Part shown: one piece after another, positions 35,849 to 44,901 of the stretch
Position numbering within the stretch: the stretch's first letter is position 1
Layout: the number at the start of each line of letters is the position of its first letter
Source: CBDAKK01 sp965216965
Lineage (GTDB): Bacteria; Spirochaetota; Spirochaetia; WTKD01; G963693115
NCBI GenBank assembly: GCA_965216965.1
Contig: CBDCGX010000003.1
Location: 37,939 to 101,938, forward strand
Length of the DNA stretch: 64,000 nucleotides
Direction: 5' to 3'
Made by a program: the position numbers and the translations under genes
Notes under the pieces: generated by a model
What the model was told of the DNA's origin: nothing
Database searches by the model: none
What the model saw: only the letters and a program-made list of their open reading frames with translations

Positions 35849-36670
35849 ATGAATAAGCAAGATGTTTTTATTAAAAAAGGGATTATCTTATTTACAATAG
35901 CATGTATAGCTGTTTTGTTGGTAATAACACTTATATTAGGAGTATATATTCTATTTTTAAAGAAACCCCACTTTATTTCGTATGTTTCTATTATACCAGT
36001 AGTACTTATTGTAATACTATCTCTTGTAATGGTATTGCACCATACCTATTTATATAAAGGCACTATTTCGTCAATATATACTATATTAGTTTTTATACTA
36101 TTTTCGGTAAATATGGCGGGATGGGGATATCTTGCATATGTACAAGACGATGGAAAGATAAATCTATTTTATTCTAAATACTCTGTAAAAAATTTTATAG
36201 ATCATGATTATCAAAACAATAGGTATATATATACTTTAAGAGATACTGAGAATATGATGTCTGCTTACATTTCTTTAGATTACTCAGATGAAAAAGTATT
36301 AGTTGAGAAGGTAAATGAATTATATAAAAGATTTGATACAGAAAGTAATCTTATGAGAAATTCTTTTTCGTATTTTATTCTTTGGGCAAAAAAATCTCCT
36401 AATGACTATCCTAAAATACTTGTGCTTTTGTTTATAATATTATACTCGCTTGTTCTGGGAGCAGCGGTATTGATTTCTGGTTTGTTTTTATGGAGAGTGT
36501 TGCAATATACAGTGCTTATTAATGTATATGGTTTTATTAATGTTCTTGTTAATTATAGTTTTAGAAATATAATTTTATTATTGTTTGTATTGTCATCGAT
36601 TTTATTCCTTCTTATAATTATATTTATTCTTAGGATACAAAGAACTCACGAAAGAACCTTATTAAGGTAG
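35849..36670 (+). CDS. Hypothetical membrane protein
   Basis: I do not recognise this 273-residue protein. It has three N-terminal membrane helices (about 12-35, 42-62, 70-95), a soluble segment of about 90 residues with charged and aromatic residues, and two C-terminal helices (about 190-215 and 240-262). AAGGG lies about 10 bases before the ATG. The following gene starts 12 bases later and has the same general architecture, so they form a two-gene operon. The 219-base region upstream is AT-rich with no feature I can name. Confidence 0.7.
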   Translation: MNKQDVFIKKGIILFTIACIAVLLVITLILGVYILFLKKPHFISYVSIIPVVLIVILSLVMVLHHTYLYKGTISSIYTILVFILFSVNMAGWGYLAYVQDDGKINLFYSKYSVKNFIDHDYQNNRYIYTLRDTENMMSAYISLDYSDEKVLVEKVNELYKRFDTESNLMRNSFSYFILWAKKSPNDYPKILVLLFIILYSLVLGAAVLISGLFLWRVLQYTVLINVYGFINVLVNYSFRNIILLLFVLSSILFLLIIIFILRIQRTHERTLLR

Positions 36671-36682
36671 AGAAAGAGAAAG

Positions 36683-38338
36683 ATGAAAAAGTCAATAAAT
36701 AATATTGTATATTTTCTTAGTGTAGGGTACCTTGTATTCTGGCTTTTTATATTATATAATTCATTTTATTTTATTTCTTTTAAAGTGTTCATATTTGAGT
36801 GGGCTGTTTTACCACTATACATAATGGGGTTTTCATTGTTTTTAATAAGTAGATATAATATTAAAACAATCAGATCTGCATCAATATTCTCGTTGTTAGT
36901 GCTACATTCCATTTTTGCTCTTTTATATCTTATGTTTATTGTGTTTTACTTTCCACCACTTTTAGAGAAAGAAACGCTTAAACAAAGAATTGATAGCACA
37001 AAGAATAAAATTATGAGATATGCTTCGGTTGCACAGAATATTAAAGATGTTGATGAAGTATATCAATATTCTCAAATATATAAATTATATTTTCCAAAAT
37101 CAGAAAATATTTTCTTATCTTCTGAAGAAGAAATACAAAAAGATTTGTTTCTGGGTGACAATAGCAATATGAAAAAAGATATAAAAAGTGTTGCTGATAT
37201 GATAAATGTAGTTAATACTAAGAATCTTACAAAAGAAGAATTGCTGCAAATAGTGCGCGAATATGTATATAAAGAATATTTTTATGCAGCACAGTTATTT
37301 CTTTCTCAGTATGTATTGCTCTATGGCAATTCTGAAAAGACAAAGAAGCTAGGTGTCGATATTAAAACAAAGATAGGTTCTAATATAGCATCGTATGATT
37401 TAGAAAGAAAATCCTATTTTCAAAGGAAAATTAAATATATATATAATCTTTTACTTTTAGATAAGACACGTTATAATGAATTATTATCTGCATATTATCA
37501 AATTACGGCATTAGGAAATATATATCCTCAAAATAGCCAATTGCAATGGCTATTAAATTTGTGGAAGAAGCGGACAAAGAATACTATCCTGTTTGCAGGA
37601 GAGGTGAGACTTGCGCTTAGTAAACAAGCAAATATAAAACCTATTATCTTAGAAGAAAGACAGCAAGGTGGAGTAAGAAGACTTTGGATAGCAAAAGATG
37701 CTGTCTATGTTGATGGGGCAGCATATTTCTCTGAGTTGCAATTATTGTCTTTTGACAAGAAAGAGAATTTTATTTCACACATTGAATCGCCTTATGCAAA
37801 GTTAAGTAATGGAAAAATTATTTTACAAACTGTAGAAAGAAAGGCTGTACAAATAAAATATAAACCTAAGATTATACGAGGAGATAAAAAAAATATCAGA
37901 GAAATCTCCACAACAGTAGAGCCCAAGGAAATATCTTATTTGTATTCAAATTATAGAATGTTACTTAGTGAAAATATTATAACCGTTATACAATCAATAC
38001 CTGTTTGGAGAAAATATTCGCTCCCAATTAGAATACTTTACAACAGAATTGTATATGATATTATGAGAATACTTTTCTTTGCTATAGTTGGGTATTTAAT
38101 TGTGTATATGCAATTGGTTCTCCTTAGACAAGAATTACCTTCATATGTTATGTATATATGTGCTAGTGTCTTAGCTTCTTCTGGGTTGATTCTAAGAGGA
38201 TCTACAAGATATGCTATGCTTGTGTATGATTTAAGTTTTCTTCCATTTGTTCCATCACTTGTTGTTTTAGGTATTATGCTTATTATAGTTTTAGCTTCTA
38301 TAGTGGGACTTATAGAGCATACCATAAAAGGGAAATAA
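36683..38338 (+). CDS. Hypothetical membrane protein with large central helical domain
   Basis: I do not recognise this 551-residue protein. Four N-terminal membrane helices (residues about 8-95) are followed by a soluble region of about 330 residues, mostly helical at first and beta-rich later (KPIILEERQQGGVRRLWIAKD...), then three C-terminal membrane helices (about 455-545). The beta-rich part recalls exported lipid-transport-type domains but I cannot support that. It is cotranscribed with the preceding gene and convergent with radA. Confidence 0.7.
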   Translation: MKKSINNIVYFLSVGYLVFWLFILYNSFYFISFKVFIFEWAVLPLYIMGFSLFLISRYNIKTIRSASIFSLLVLHSIFALLYLMFIVFYFPPLLEKETLKQRIDSTKNKIMRYASVAQNIKDVDEVYQYSQIYKLYFPKSENIFLSSEEEIQKDLFLGDNSNMKKDIKSVADMINVVNTKNLTKEELLQIVREYVYKEYFYAAQLFLSQYVLLYGNSEKTKKLGVDIKTKIGSNIASYDLERKSYFQRKIKYIYNLLLLDKTRYNELLSAYYQITALGNIYPQNSQLQWLLNLWKKRTKNTILFAGEVRLALSKQANIKPIILEERQQGGVRRLWIAKDAVYVDGAAYFSELQLLSFDKKENFISHIESPYAKLSNGKIILQTVERKAVQIKYKPKIIRGDKKNIREISTTVEPKEISYLYSNYRMLLSENIITVIQSIPVWRKYSLPIRILYNRIVYDIMRILFFAIVGYLIVYMQLVLLRQELPSYVMYICASVLASSGLILRGSTRYAMLVYDLSFLPFVPSLVVLGIMLIIVLASIVGLIEHTIKGK

Positions 38339-38341
38339 TAA

Positions 38342-39712
38342 TTATTTTTTGTAAATGTCTACTAGTTGATAAATAGTACTTACTGCAAATGTTTTTTTGT
38401 CATTTGTATGATGGAAAACATTTTTTTGGGGTACAATGATTTTTTCAAAGCCATATTCTACTGCTTGCCTGTATCGTTGCGAAAAATTCTCAACAGATCG
38501 TATTTCTCCTGCGAGGCTTACTTCGCCAATTGCACAAATAGAGGATGGAAGAGGAGTAGTCTTATATGCAGAGTAAAGTGCTAAAAGAAGAGCGAGCTCC
38601 AGTCCAGTTTCTTGTATTTTCATGCCTCCTGCAACGTTTATGTAAATATTATGTTCCGAAAGTGAGAGTCCTAAATGTCGTTCAAGCACTGCAGCAATTC
38701 TAAATACCTGGCGTGAATCTATTTTTTCTGAAAATACTCTGTTTTGAGAATATGTTCGTACTGTAAGTGCTTGTAATTCTATTAAGAAAGGGCGAGTTCC
38801 TTCGTAGGTTGCTGCAACGCATACTCCAGGAGGAAGTTTTTCTGAACGTTCTTCTAAGAAAAATATGCCAGAATCTATTATATCAATGAGCCCCTTTTCT
38901 GTCATCTTGAGTATGCCTACTTCGTCTATTGCACCATGTCTGTTTTTTTGAGAGTATAAGAATCGGAGATTGTGTTTTGATTTTTCAAACATTATTACGG
39001 TATCTACAAGATGCTCAATTATTTTTGGTCCTGCGATGGTGCCTTCTTTAGTGATATGAGCTATTATGAATATAGAAATAGTGTGCTCTTTTGCCCATTT
39101 ACAGCAAAGCGATGTGCATGCTGTCATATGAGATATCTTTCCTGAGTTTTGAGAAATATTTTCTGAATATACTGCTTGAATTGAATCTACAATAATACAG
39201 ACAGGAGAGTGTTCTTTTATTATGTGTTCTATTCGTTCCATATAATACTCTGAACAAACAATAAGATTTTTATTAATCTTTGACTGATTGCTTTGTTTTG
39301 AGGATTGTGTTATATTTTCATTGGCAGAAGAGAGTAGTCCTAGTCGACTTGCTCGCAGTGATATTTGATTGGGGGCTTCCTCTGCACAAATATAGAGTGC
39401 TTTTCCATGTTGAGTAAGCGCAGCAATTGTTTGTAGCATGAGAGTCGATTTTCCAATACCAGGTTCTCCACTTATGAGTGTGACAGATCCTTCTACTAAT
39501 CCTCCGCCTAAGACTCTATTAAATTCTTCTGACTCGGTAGAATACCTATTGTTACTATTTACAGGAACCTCTGAGAGAGGCATTACAGTACTAGGTTTGG
39601 TTTTTGAGACAGTTAATGTTTGCTCTTCTTCTATTGTATTCCATGTCTTGCATTCAAGACATTGTCCCGTCCATTTAAGTGTTTTATATCCGCATGAGTT
39701 ACAGACAAACAT
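38342..39712 (-). CDS. radA: DNA repair protein RadA
   Basis: The 456-residue protein has the N-terminal C4 zinc finger (CNSCG, CLECK), a RecA-like ATPase core with Walker A GEPGIGKST and Walker B region CIIVDSIQ, and a C-terminal Lon-protease-like domain (NVAGGMKIQETGLELALLLALY, ICAIGEVSLAGEIR). The RadA signature KNRFG reads KNRHG (SQKNRHGAID). RadA is a branch-migrating helicase in recombination. It starts six bases after the PPIase gene ends, so the two are cotranscribed. Confidence 0.95.
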   Translation of the reverse strand: MFVCNSCGYKTLKWTGQCLECKTWNTIEEEQTLTVSKTKPSTVMPLSEVPVNSNNRYSTESEEFNRVLGGGLVEGSVTLISGEPGIGKSTLMLQTIAALTQHGKALYICAEEAPNQISLRASRLGLLSSANENITQSSKQSNQSKINKNLIVCSEYYMERIEHIIKEHSPVCIIVDSIQAVYSENISQNSGKISHMTACTSLCCKWAKEHTISIFIIAHITKEGTIAGPKIIEHLVDTVIMFEKSKHNLRFLYSQKNRHGAIDEVGILKMTEKGLIDIIDSGIFFLEERSEKLPPGVCVAATYEGTRPFLIELQALTVRTYSQNRVFSEKIDSRQVFRIAAVLERHLGLSLSEHNIYINVAGGMKIQETGLELALLLALYSAYKTTPLPSSICAIGEVSLAGEIRSVENFSQRYRQAVEYGFEKIIVPQKNVFHHTNDKKTFAVSTIYQLVDIYKK

Positions 39713-39718
39713 TCTGCA

Positions 39719-40759
39719 TTATTTTGATATGGATTCAAGCTCTATGGTGAAATGCAAGAAAGAATATGCGGGTATAACATTACCCACTTCTCGATTCCCA
39801 TATCCTAATTCGGGAGGAATAACTACTGACCACTTTGCACCCTTGGGTATTTTTTGGAGAATAATTTCCCATCCTTGTATGATTTGGTTTGAACCTAAAA
39901 CTATTGTAAGAGGTTCTTTTCTTTTATAAGAGCTGTCTATAATTTCATTATTTCCATATATGCGAAGTTCGTATTGTGTTTGTATTGTGTCGCCTTTTTT
40001 TGCAAGGGTGTCTTTCCCTTTCTTTTTAGAGATAACTTTATAATATATTCCTTCTTGTGTTTTTTTATATGATGCTTTTTCAAGCTCAGCAATAATTTTA
40101 TTTTTCTTCACCTTTAATTTTTCTTTTAATTCTTTTTGTTTTTTTTCTATAAGCGTACTAAATGTCTTCCATGAAATGTTTTTTATAAATTGTGCGGGAT
40201 CATTTCCCTTTGGTATAATTTTGACTGATAACATTGTGTCTCCCTCTTTTATAGATTTTACGACATCCATGTTTTTTGCTACTTTTCCAAAAATAGTATG
40301 TTTTCCTTCTAGCCAAGGAGTTTTTCCTAAGGTAATAAAGAATTGACTTCCATTTGAGTTTGTCCCAGAATTTGCCATTGCGAGTATTCCTTCGGATGAA
40401 AATTTGAAGGAGTCTACAATTTCGTCATTAAAAGAATATCCAGGGCCTCCTGTGCCATTTCCGTTTGGATCTCCTCCTTGTGCTACAAAATCTTTTACCA
40501 CTCTATGGAAAGTAAGTCCAGCAAAGAAGTTTCCTTTGCGGTCAGTTTTTATTGCAAATTTTCCCATAGCAAGTCCCACAAAGCTACTTACTGTCATTGG
40601 TACTTCTTTATAGAAAAGTTCTAATACAATACTTCCTTTTTCTAGATCAATAATAGCATAAAGACCTTCGGGGAGATCTTTTATTAACTCATTTTTTGCA
40701 GCTGCACATGAAGTAAATGCAAAGAGTAATAATAAATATAAAGAATACGATTTTCTCAT
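39719..40759 (-). CDS. Dual-family peptidyl-prolyl isomerase lipoprotein (cyclophilin-FKBP fusion)
   Basis: The 346-residue protein starts with a lipoprotein signal (LLLLFAFTSC). A cyclophilin domain follows (about residues 30-190) with FHRVVKDFVAQGGDPNGNGTGGPG, LAMANSGTNSNGSQFFIT and HTIFGKV. After a Lys-rich coiled linker comes an FKBP domain (about 240-346) with KKGDTIQTQYEL, IIQGWEIILQKIPKGAKW and IPPELGYGNREVGNVIPA. Such fusions are reported from treponemes and a few Bacteroidota. It probably folds outer-membrane or periplasmic proteins. Start ATG 40759 begins the signal peptide; a TTG extension to 40783 is unlikely. Confidence 0.93.
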   Translation of the reverse strand: MRKSYSLYLLLLFAFTSCAAAKNELIKDLPEGLYAIIDLEKGSIVLELFYKEVPMTVSSFVGLAMGKFAIKTDRKGNFFAGLTFHRVVKDFVAQGGDPNGNGTGGPGYSFNDEIVDSFKFSSEGILAMANSGTNSNGSQFFITLGKTPWLEGKHTIFGKVAKNMDVVKSIKEGDTMLSVKIIPKGNDPAQFIKNISWKTFSTLIEKKQKELKEKLKVKKNKIIAELEKASYKKTQEGIYYKVISKKKGKDTLAKKGDTIQTQYELRIYGNNEIIDSSYKRKEPLTIVLGSNQIIQGWEIILQKIPKGAKWSVVIPPELGYGNREVGNVIPAYSFLHFTIELESISK

Positions 40760-40822
40760 AGATATTTTAATTTCACCTTCCAATATATGTTAGATTATGG
40801 TATCCAGTGTAAAAGAATGTTC

Positions 40823-42019
40823 TTATTTTGTCAAACTGATATATCGAACAAAATGTATAGATTCTATGATCCGTAGCTTTTCTAGCGTGGTGTCGTTGGG
40901 CATTGTGTCTACGTCTACAACCGTATATGAAATATTCTCTTTGTGTTTATTTACCATGTCTTTTATAGTTATTCCAGAACTTTCAAGTAGGGATGTAATT
41001 GTAGAAACACTATTTGTTGTATTATATCCTCCTATAGTTACCCTATGATGGGTGTCTGAATGTACTTCCAAGCTGCATTGTGGGTAATTTACACTATTAG
41101 CAATATTTCCGTATTTTAAGTATTCTTTTATTTGAGAACATGCCATGGATGAACAATTCTGCTCAGATTCTTTTGTAGACGCACCAAGGTGAGGAATATT
41201 AAGTACTTTAGGATTTTTAAGTGTATCATTATCGGGAAAGTCTGTAGCAAACAGGCGTAGTTTTTCTTGTGATAATGCTGCAAGAACCGCACAATTGTCT
41301 ACGAGTTCTTTTCGAGCAAAATTAAGTAGTATTGCAGTGGGCTTGCAGTGTTTTAATAAGGCTTCATTTATGAGATGATGAGTTTTCTCTGTATAAGGTA
41401 CATGTATTGATATGTAGTCAGAGCGTTTCAATATCTCTTCTATTGAGGAAATATTTTGTATTGAATGGGAGAGAGGCGGAGTATTATCTTTAGGAAGATA
41501 GGGATCATACCCAAGAACATTCATATGTAAACATGCGGCGTTATTTGCAACTTTTCTCCCTATATAGCCTAATCCTAGTACTCCGAGTGTTTTCCCCTGT
41601 ATTTCATTTCCAGTAAATTTTGATTTTTCTTTTTCTATCAATGTAGATATAGAATTGTTGGGATGGTATGACAATGAGTGAGTCCAAGCAAGACCTTTGT
41701 GTATATTTCTTGATGTAATGATCATTGTAGCAATAACGAGTTCTTTTACTGCATTTGAGTTTGCTCCTGGAGTATTGCATACAACGATACCCTGTTGTGT
41801 GCATTTTTCGACTGGGATGGTATTTACTCCCGCACCTGCTCGTGCAATTATTTTAAGGTTTTTGCCAAAGCTAACATTGTGAAGTTTTGCACTTCTACAT
41901 ACGATGGCATCAACATTATCTATGTCATTAGATCCTTCTATAATAGTATAGCTTTCTTTTTCAAATTTCTTGAGACCGATCTCTTGAATGGAATTATACT
42001 TTGCAATAATGTGTTTCAT
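40823..42019 (-). CDS. serA: D-3-phosphoglycerate dehydrogenase
   Basis: The 398-residue protein belongs to the D-2-hydroxyacid dehydrogenases. Visible are ARAGAGVNTIPVEKC, the NAD fold GKTLGVLGLGYIGRKVANNA, the catalytic Arg region LLNFARKELVD and the late His in IPHLGASTKESE, with a C-terminal ACT domain (about residues 320-398). It starts serine synthesis from 3-phosphoglycerate; GlyA (52265) consumes serine. It lies upstream of the PPIase and radA genes on the same strand. Confidence 0.93.
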   Translation of the reverse strand: MKHIIAKYNSIQEIGLKKFEKESYTIIEGSNDIDNVDAIVCRSAKLHNVSFGKNLKIIARAGAGVNTIPVEKCTQQGIVVCNTPGANSNAVKELVIATMIITSRNIHKGLAWTHSLSYHPNNSISTLIEKEKSKFTGNEIQGKTLGVLGLGYIGRKVANNAACLHMNVLGYDPYLPKDNTPPLSHSIQNISSIEEILKRSDYISIHVPYTEKTHHLINEALLKHCKPTAILLNFARKELVDNCAVLAALSQEKLRLFATDFPDNDTLKNPKVLNIPHLGASTKESEQNCSSMACSQIKEYLKYGNIANSVNYPQCSLEVHSDTHHRVTIGGYNTTNSVSTITSLLESSGITIKDMVNKHKENISYTVVDVDTMPNDTTLEKLRIIESIHFVRYISLTK

Positions 42020-42054
42020 CTTACTTATACATTATATCTTTATTATGAAGTATG

Positions 42055-42083
42055 TTTTGTTTTATGTTAAAAATAAAACAAAA
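42055..42083. promoter_or_regulatory. 11-bp inverted repeat between divergent serA and perM
   Basis: TTTTGTTTTAT, a 7-base spacer and ATAAAACAAAA form a perfect dyad 36 bases upstream of the serA ATG. The right arm is followed by further TAAAACAAAA repeats. It may be an operator or a leader hairpin of serA. Confidence 0.4.
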
Positions 42084-42158
42084 TAAAACAAAACAACATA
42101 TACAAAATAGAGCAATCTCATTTGAAGATACATAGTGTTTTTGATATAATGGGTCATC

Positions 42159-43277
42159 ATGAAGGTTATAAAGATCTTTTTATTGCTATCTGTTTTTATA
42201 TTGTTAAGCCTGTTTTTAAAAAATGTAGCTAGCATTGCAGTGCCAATTGTTTTTGGTGCCTTGCTTGGATTTGTGTTTTCGTCTGTGGTTGGAGGGTTCA
42301 AACAAAGAAAAGTACCTGTTGTGCTCACAATTCCACTTACCATTATATTCTTCCTCATCATTAGCTTTGTTTTCGTTAGTATTGTAGCAATTTCAATTAA
42401 TAGCATAAATGATAGATTCTCTTTTTATCAGGAGAGAGCAATAAGTGCTATAAAAATACTATCGGAGAACATGCCATTTATTCAAGGGGATTTATTACTT
42501 CAACTACAAAATGGTATTTTCTCTTTTTTAACACGTATGCTTGTTTCTTTTTCAAAAGGTCTTATAGGGGTGACTAGTAGTTTTGTTATTGCTCTTTTTG
42601 TAATGACCTTTGTGCTTTTAGAACGATATCTTCTTTCTCATAAACTGATAAGAGTTTTTAAAAAAGACATACATAGGGCAAGAAAAGTCCTATTGCTTAT
42701 AAACAATGTTAATACTCAGGTCTCTCGATTTATACTCCTAAAATCTTTGATTAGTCTTTCTACAGGAGGAATTATTTATATAGCATTTTTGTTTATTGGC
42801 GTAGATTTTCCTCTAGCTTGGGCAATTTTGACGTTTGTATTAAATTTCATTCCGTCTGTGGGATCAATAATTGTAACCATGGCGAGCATATTATTTGCTT
42901 TTTTGCAGTTTTCCCCTTCTTGGGGAGGGGTAATTGCTGTTATGACAGTAACTATATTAACTCAAACTATTATAGGAAATGTGCTTGATCCCCTTTTAAT
43001 AGGCGATAGACTTAACTTAAGTCCGCTCGTTATTTTTCTTTCATTGTTGTATTGGGGATTGATATGGGGCCCTGCTGGGATGCTCCTCTCTACGCCCATT
43101 ACAGTAACGATAAGGGTATTATTAGAAATGTCTCAATCTACATGTTCTTGGGGAGTCGCAATGGCAAATTCTCGCTTCATGAATAGAGGTCATTTATCCT
43201 TTGATATAAGATCCTCTACGCATAATAATAAAAAAAACCTGAAGGATAATACATGTTGGATACTTCTCATCCATTAA
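42159..43277 (+). CDS. AI-2E/PerM family permease
   Basis: The 372-residue protein has about seven to eight membrane segments and the family arrangement: N-terminal pair, long central amphipathic region, and the conserved C-terminal block GVDFPLAWAILTFVLNFIPSVGSIIV...DPLLIGDRLNLSPLVIFLSLLYWG. The family includes exporters and autoinducer-2 transporters; the substrate is unknown. TTGAAG (42122-42127) and TATAAT (42145-42150) with 17-base spacing end eight bases before the ATG, so the mRNA is nearly leaderless. It overlaps trpS by 25 bases. Confidence 0.88.
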   Translation: MKVIKIFLLLSVFILLSLFLKNVASIAVPIVFGALLGFVFSSVVGGFKQRKVPVVLTIPLTIIFFLIISFVFVSIVAISINSINDRFSFYQERAISAIKILSENMPFIQGDLLLQLQNGIFSFLTRMLVSFSKGLIGVTSSFVIALFVMTFVLLERYLLSHKLIRVFKKDIHRARKVLLLINNVNTQVSRFILLKSLISLSTGGIIYIAFLFIGVDFPLAWAILTFVLNFIPSVGSIIVTMASILFAFLQFSPSWGGVIAVMTVTILTQTIIGNVLDPLLIGDRLNLSPLVIFLSLLYWGLIWGPAGMLLSTPITVTIRVLLEMSQSTCSWGVAMANSRFMNRGHLSFDIRSSTHNNKKNLKDNTCWILLIH

Positions 43278-44308
43278 GACTTCTTACAGGAGACAGGCCA
43301 ACAGGTTCGCTTCATTTAGGACATTATCTTGGGTCTTTAAAACAACGTGTTGCTTTTCAAGATACTTATGAATCTTTTATTCTTATTGCGGATTATCATT
43401 TGCTTACAACAAGACCTTCTAAGGCTGATATAGAGAAAACGAGTAAGTATATAAAAGAAATGATGCGAGTATATTTAGCGGTAGGGCTAAATCCTAATAA
43501 AGTGGTTTTTTATTTACAGTCTCAAGTTCCCGAAGTAGCAGAAATCACGCTTTTATTTTCTATGCTTACAACAGTGCCACGGTTACAAAGAATTCCAAGT
43601 TTAAAAGATATGGCAAAGAGTGCTCATCTTAGTGAAATGCCACTTGGACTTTTGGGGTATCCTGTATTACAGTCAGCAGATATAGTGCTTCCTATGGCAC
43701 ACATAGTTCCTGTAGGAAAAGATAACGAAGCTCATGTTGAGCTAACACGAGAGCTTGTGAGACGTTTTAATCATATATATGATGCTGATATTCCTGAACC
43801 TAAAGTTATAGTGCCAAAAATAAAGACGCTTATAGGCACCGATGGAAATGCCAAAATGAGTAAATCGCTTAACAATAGTATAGAACTTCTTGATGATAGA
43901 AAAACAGTTGAAAAAAAAGTTATGGGAATGTTTACTGACCCCCAACGTATTCGTTCTGATATTCCAGGTACTGTAGAAAATAATCCAGTATTTATTTATC
44001 ATGACGCGTTTAATCCTAATGAATCCGAAATAAAAGATCTTAAGGAACGATATAGAACTGGAACTGTTGGTGATGTAGAAGTGAAGGGGAAACTCCATAG
44101 GGCGATTAATTCATTTCTTGATCCTATTCGAGAGAGGGCAGAGACTATTCCTAGTGGTTATGCAGAGCAGGTTTTGCATGATGGTACTTTGCAGATGAGA
44201 AAAGTAGCAAAAAATACTATTATGAGCATGCGGAAATCTATGGGGCTTGCGGGTGTATGGAATAGTGTTCGTCGGAAAGCAGAAAAATACTCTAAGAAAA
44301 ATACATGA
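43253..44308 (+). CDS. trpS: Tryptophanyl-tRNA synthetase
   Basis: The 351-residue class I synthetase shows the HIGH-type motif GSLHLGHYLGS and the KMSKS motif NAKMSKSLNN, with GYPVLQSADIVLP and GKDNEAHVELTRE between. The start lies inside the end of perM and has GAAGGA at 6-8 bases upstream, so the two are probably coupled. Confidence 0.97.
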   Translation: MLDTSHPLRLLTGDRPTGSLHLGHYLGSLKQRVAFQDTYESFILIADYHLLTTRPSKADIEKTSKYIKEMMRVYLAVGLNPNKVVFYLQSQVPEVAEITLLFSMLTTVPRLQRIPSLKDMAKSAHLSEMPLGLLGYPVLQSADIVLPMAHIVPVGKDNEAHVELTRELVRRFNHIYDADIPEPKVIVPKIKTLIGTDGNAKMSKSLNNSIELLDDRKTVEKKVMGMFTDPQRIRSDIPGTVENNPVFIYHDAFNPNESEIKDLKERYRTGTVGDVEVKGKLHRAINSFLDPIRERAETIPSGYAEQVLHDGTLQMRKVAKNTIMSMRKSMGLAGVWNSVRRKAEKYSKKNT

Positions 44309-44352
44309 GTATAAAGGAGACTTTATGATATACTGTTTACAGAGGAGAAGTC

Positions 44353-44871
44353 ATGAGACCTAAAGATAAAAAGGAGCTTTTAAGACTTAGTAATGAAAAC
44401 TTTGAAAAACTTTTTTGTTTAATCGATTCATTTGATGATAAAGTAAAAAGGGGAAAAGTTATATTCAATAATAATAGAGATAAAAATATTAGAGATATTC
44501 TTACTCATTTACATCATTGGCATCTAATGATGCTAGAATGGTATAAAATTGGTATGAGTGGAAAAATCCCTAGTATGCCAGCAGAGGGGTATACTTGGAG
44601 AGATACTAAAAAATTAAACAGAAAGATTTGGGAAATGTATCAAGATACTGAGTATGACAAGGCAGTAAAACTTTTACGCAATTCATTTTTGAAAATGAAA
44701 GAAATAATGCAAAGACATACAAATAAAGAGCTTTTTGAGAAAAGGAAATACAAATGGACAGGTACTACTTCACTTGGCTCATATATAATATCAGCAACTT
44801 CAAGTCATTATGATTGGGCTATGAAACTTCTAAAAACATATAAAAGAAATAATTTAAAACAAACTTTGTAA
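44353..44871 (+). CDS. ClbS/DfsB family protein (DinB-like four-helix bundle)
   Basis: The 172-residue protein starts MRPKDKKELLRLSNENFEKLF, typical of the DUF1706/ClbS/DfsB family, with the DILTHLHHWHLMMLEW helix and GYTWRD block. The E. coli member ClbS is a cyclopropane hydrolase that protects against colibactin; most others have no known role. AGAGGAGAAG precedes the ATG. A 12-codon frame at 44325-44363 overlaps the start. Confidence 0.82.
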   Translation: MRPKDKKELLRLSNENFEKLFCLIDSFDDKVKRGKVIFNNNRDKNIRDILTHLHHWHLMMLEWYKIGMSGKIPSMPAEGYTWRDTKKLNRKIWEMYQDTEYDKAVKLLRNSFLKMKEIMQRHTNKELFEKRKYKWTGTTSLGSYIISATSSHYDWAMKLLKTYKRNNLKQTL

Positions 44872-44901
44872 TACTATTTACTATAAACAGGATAGATTCA
44901 T

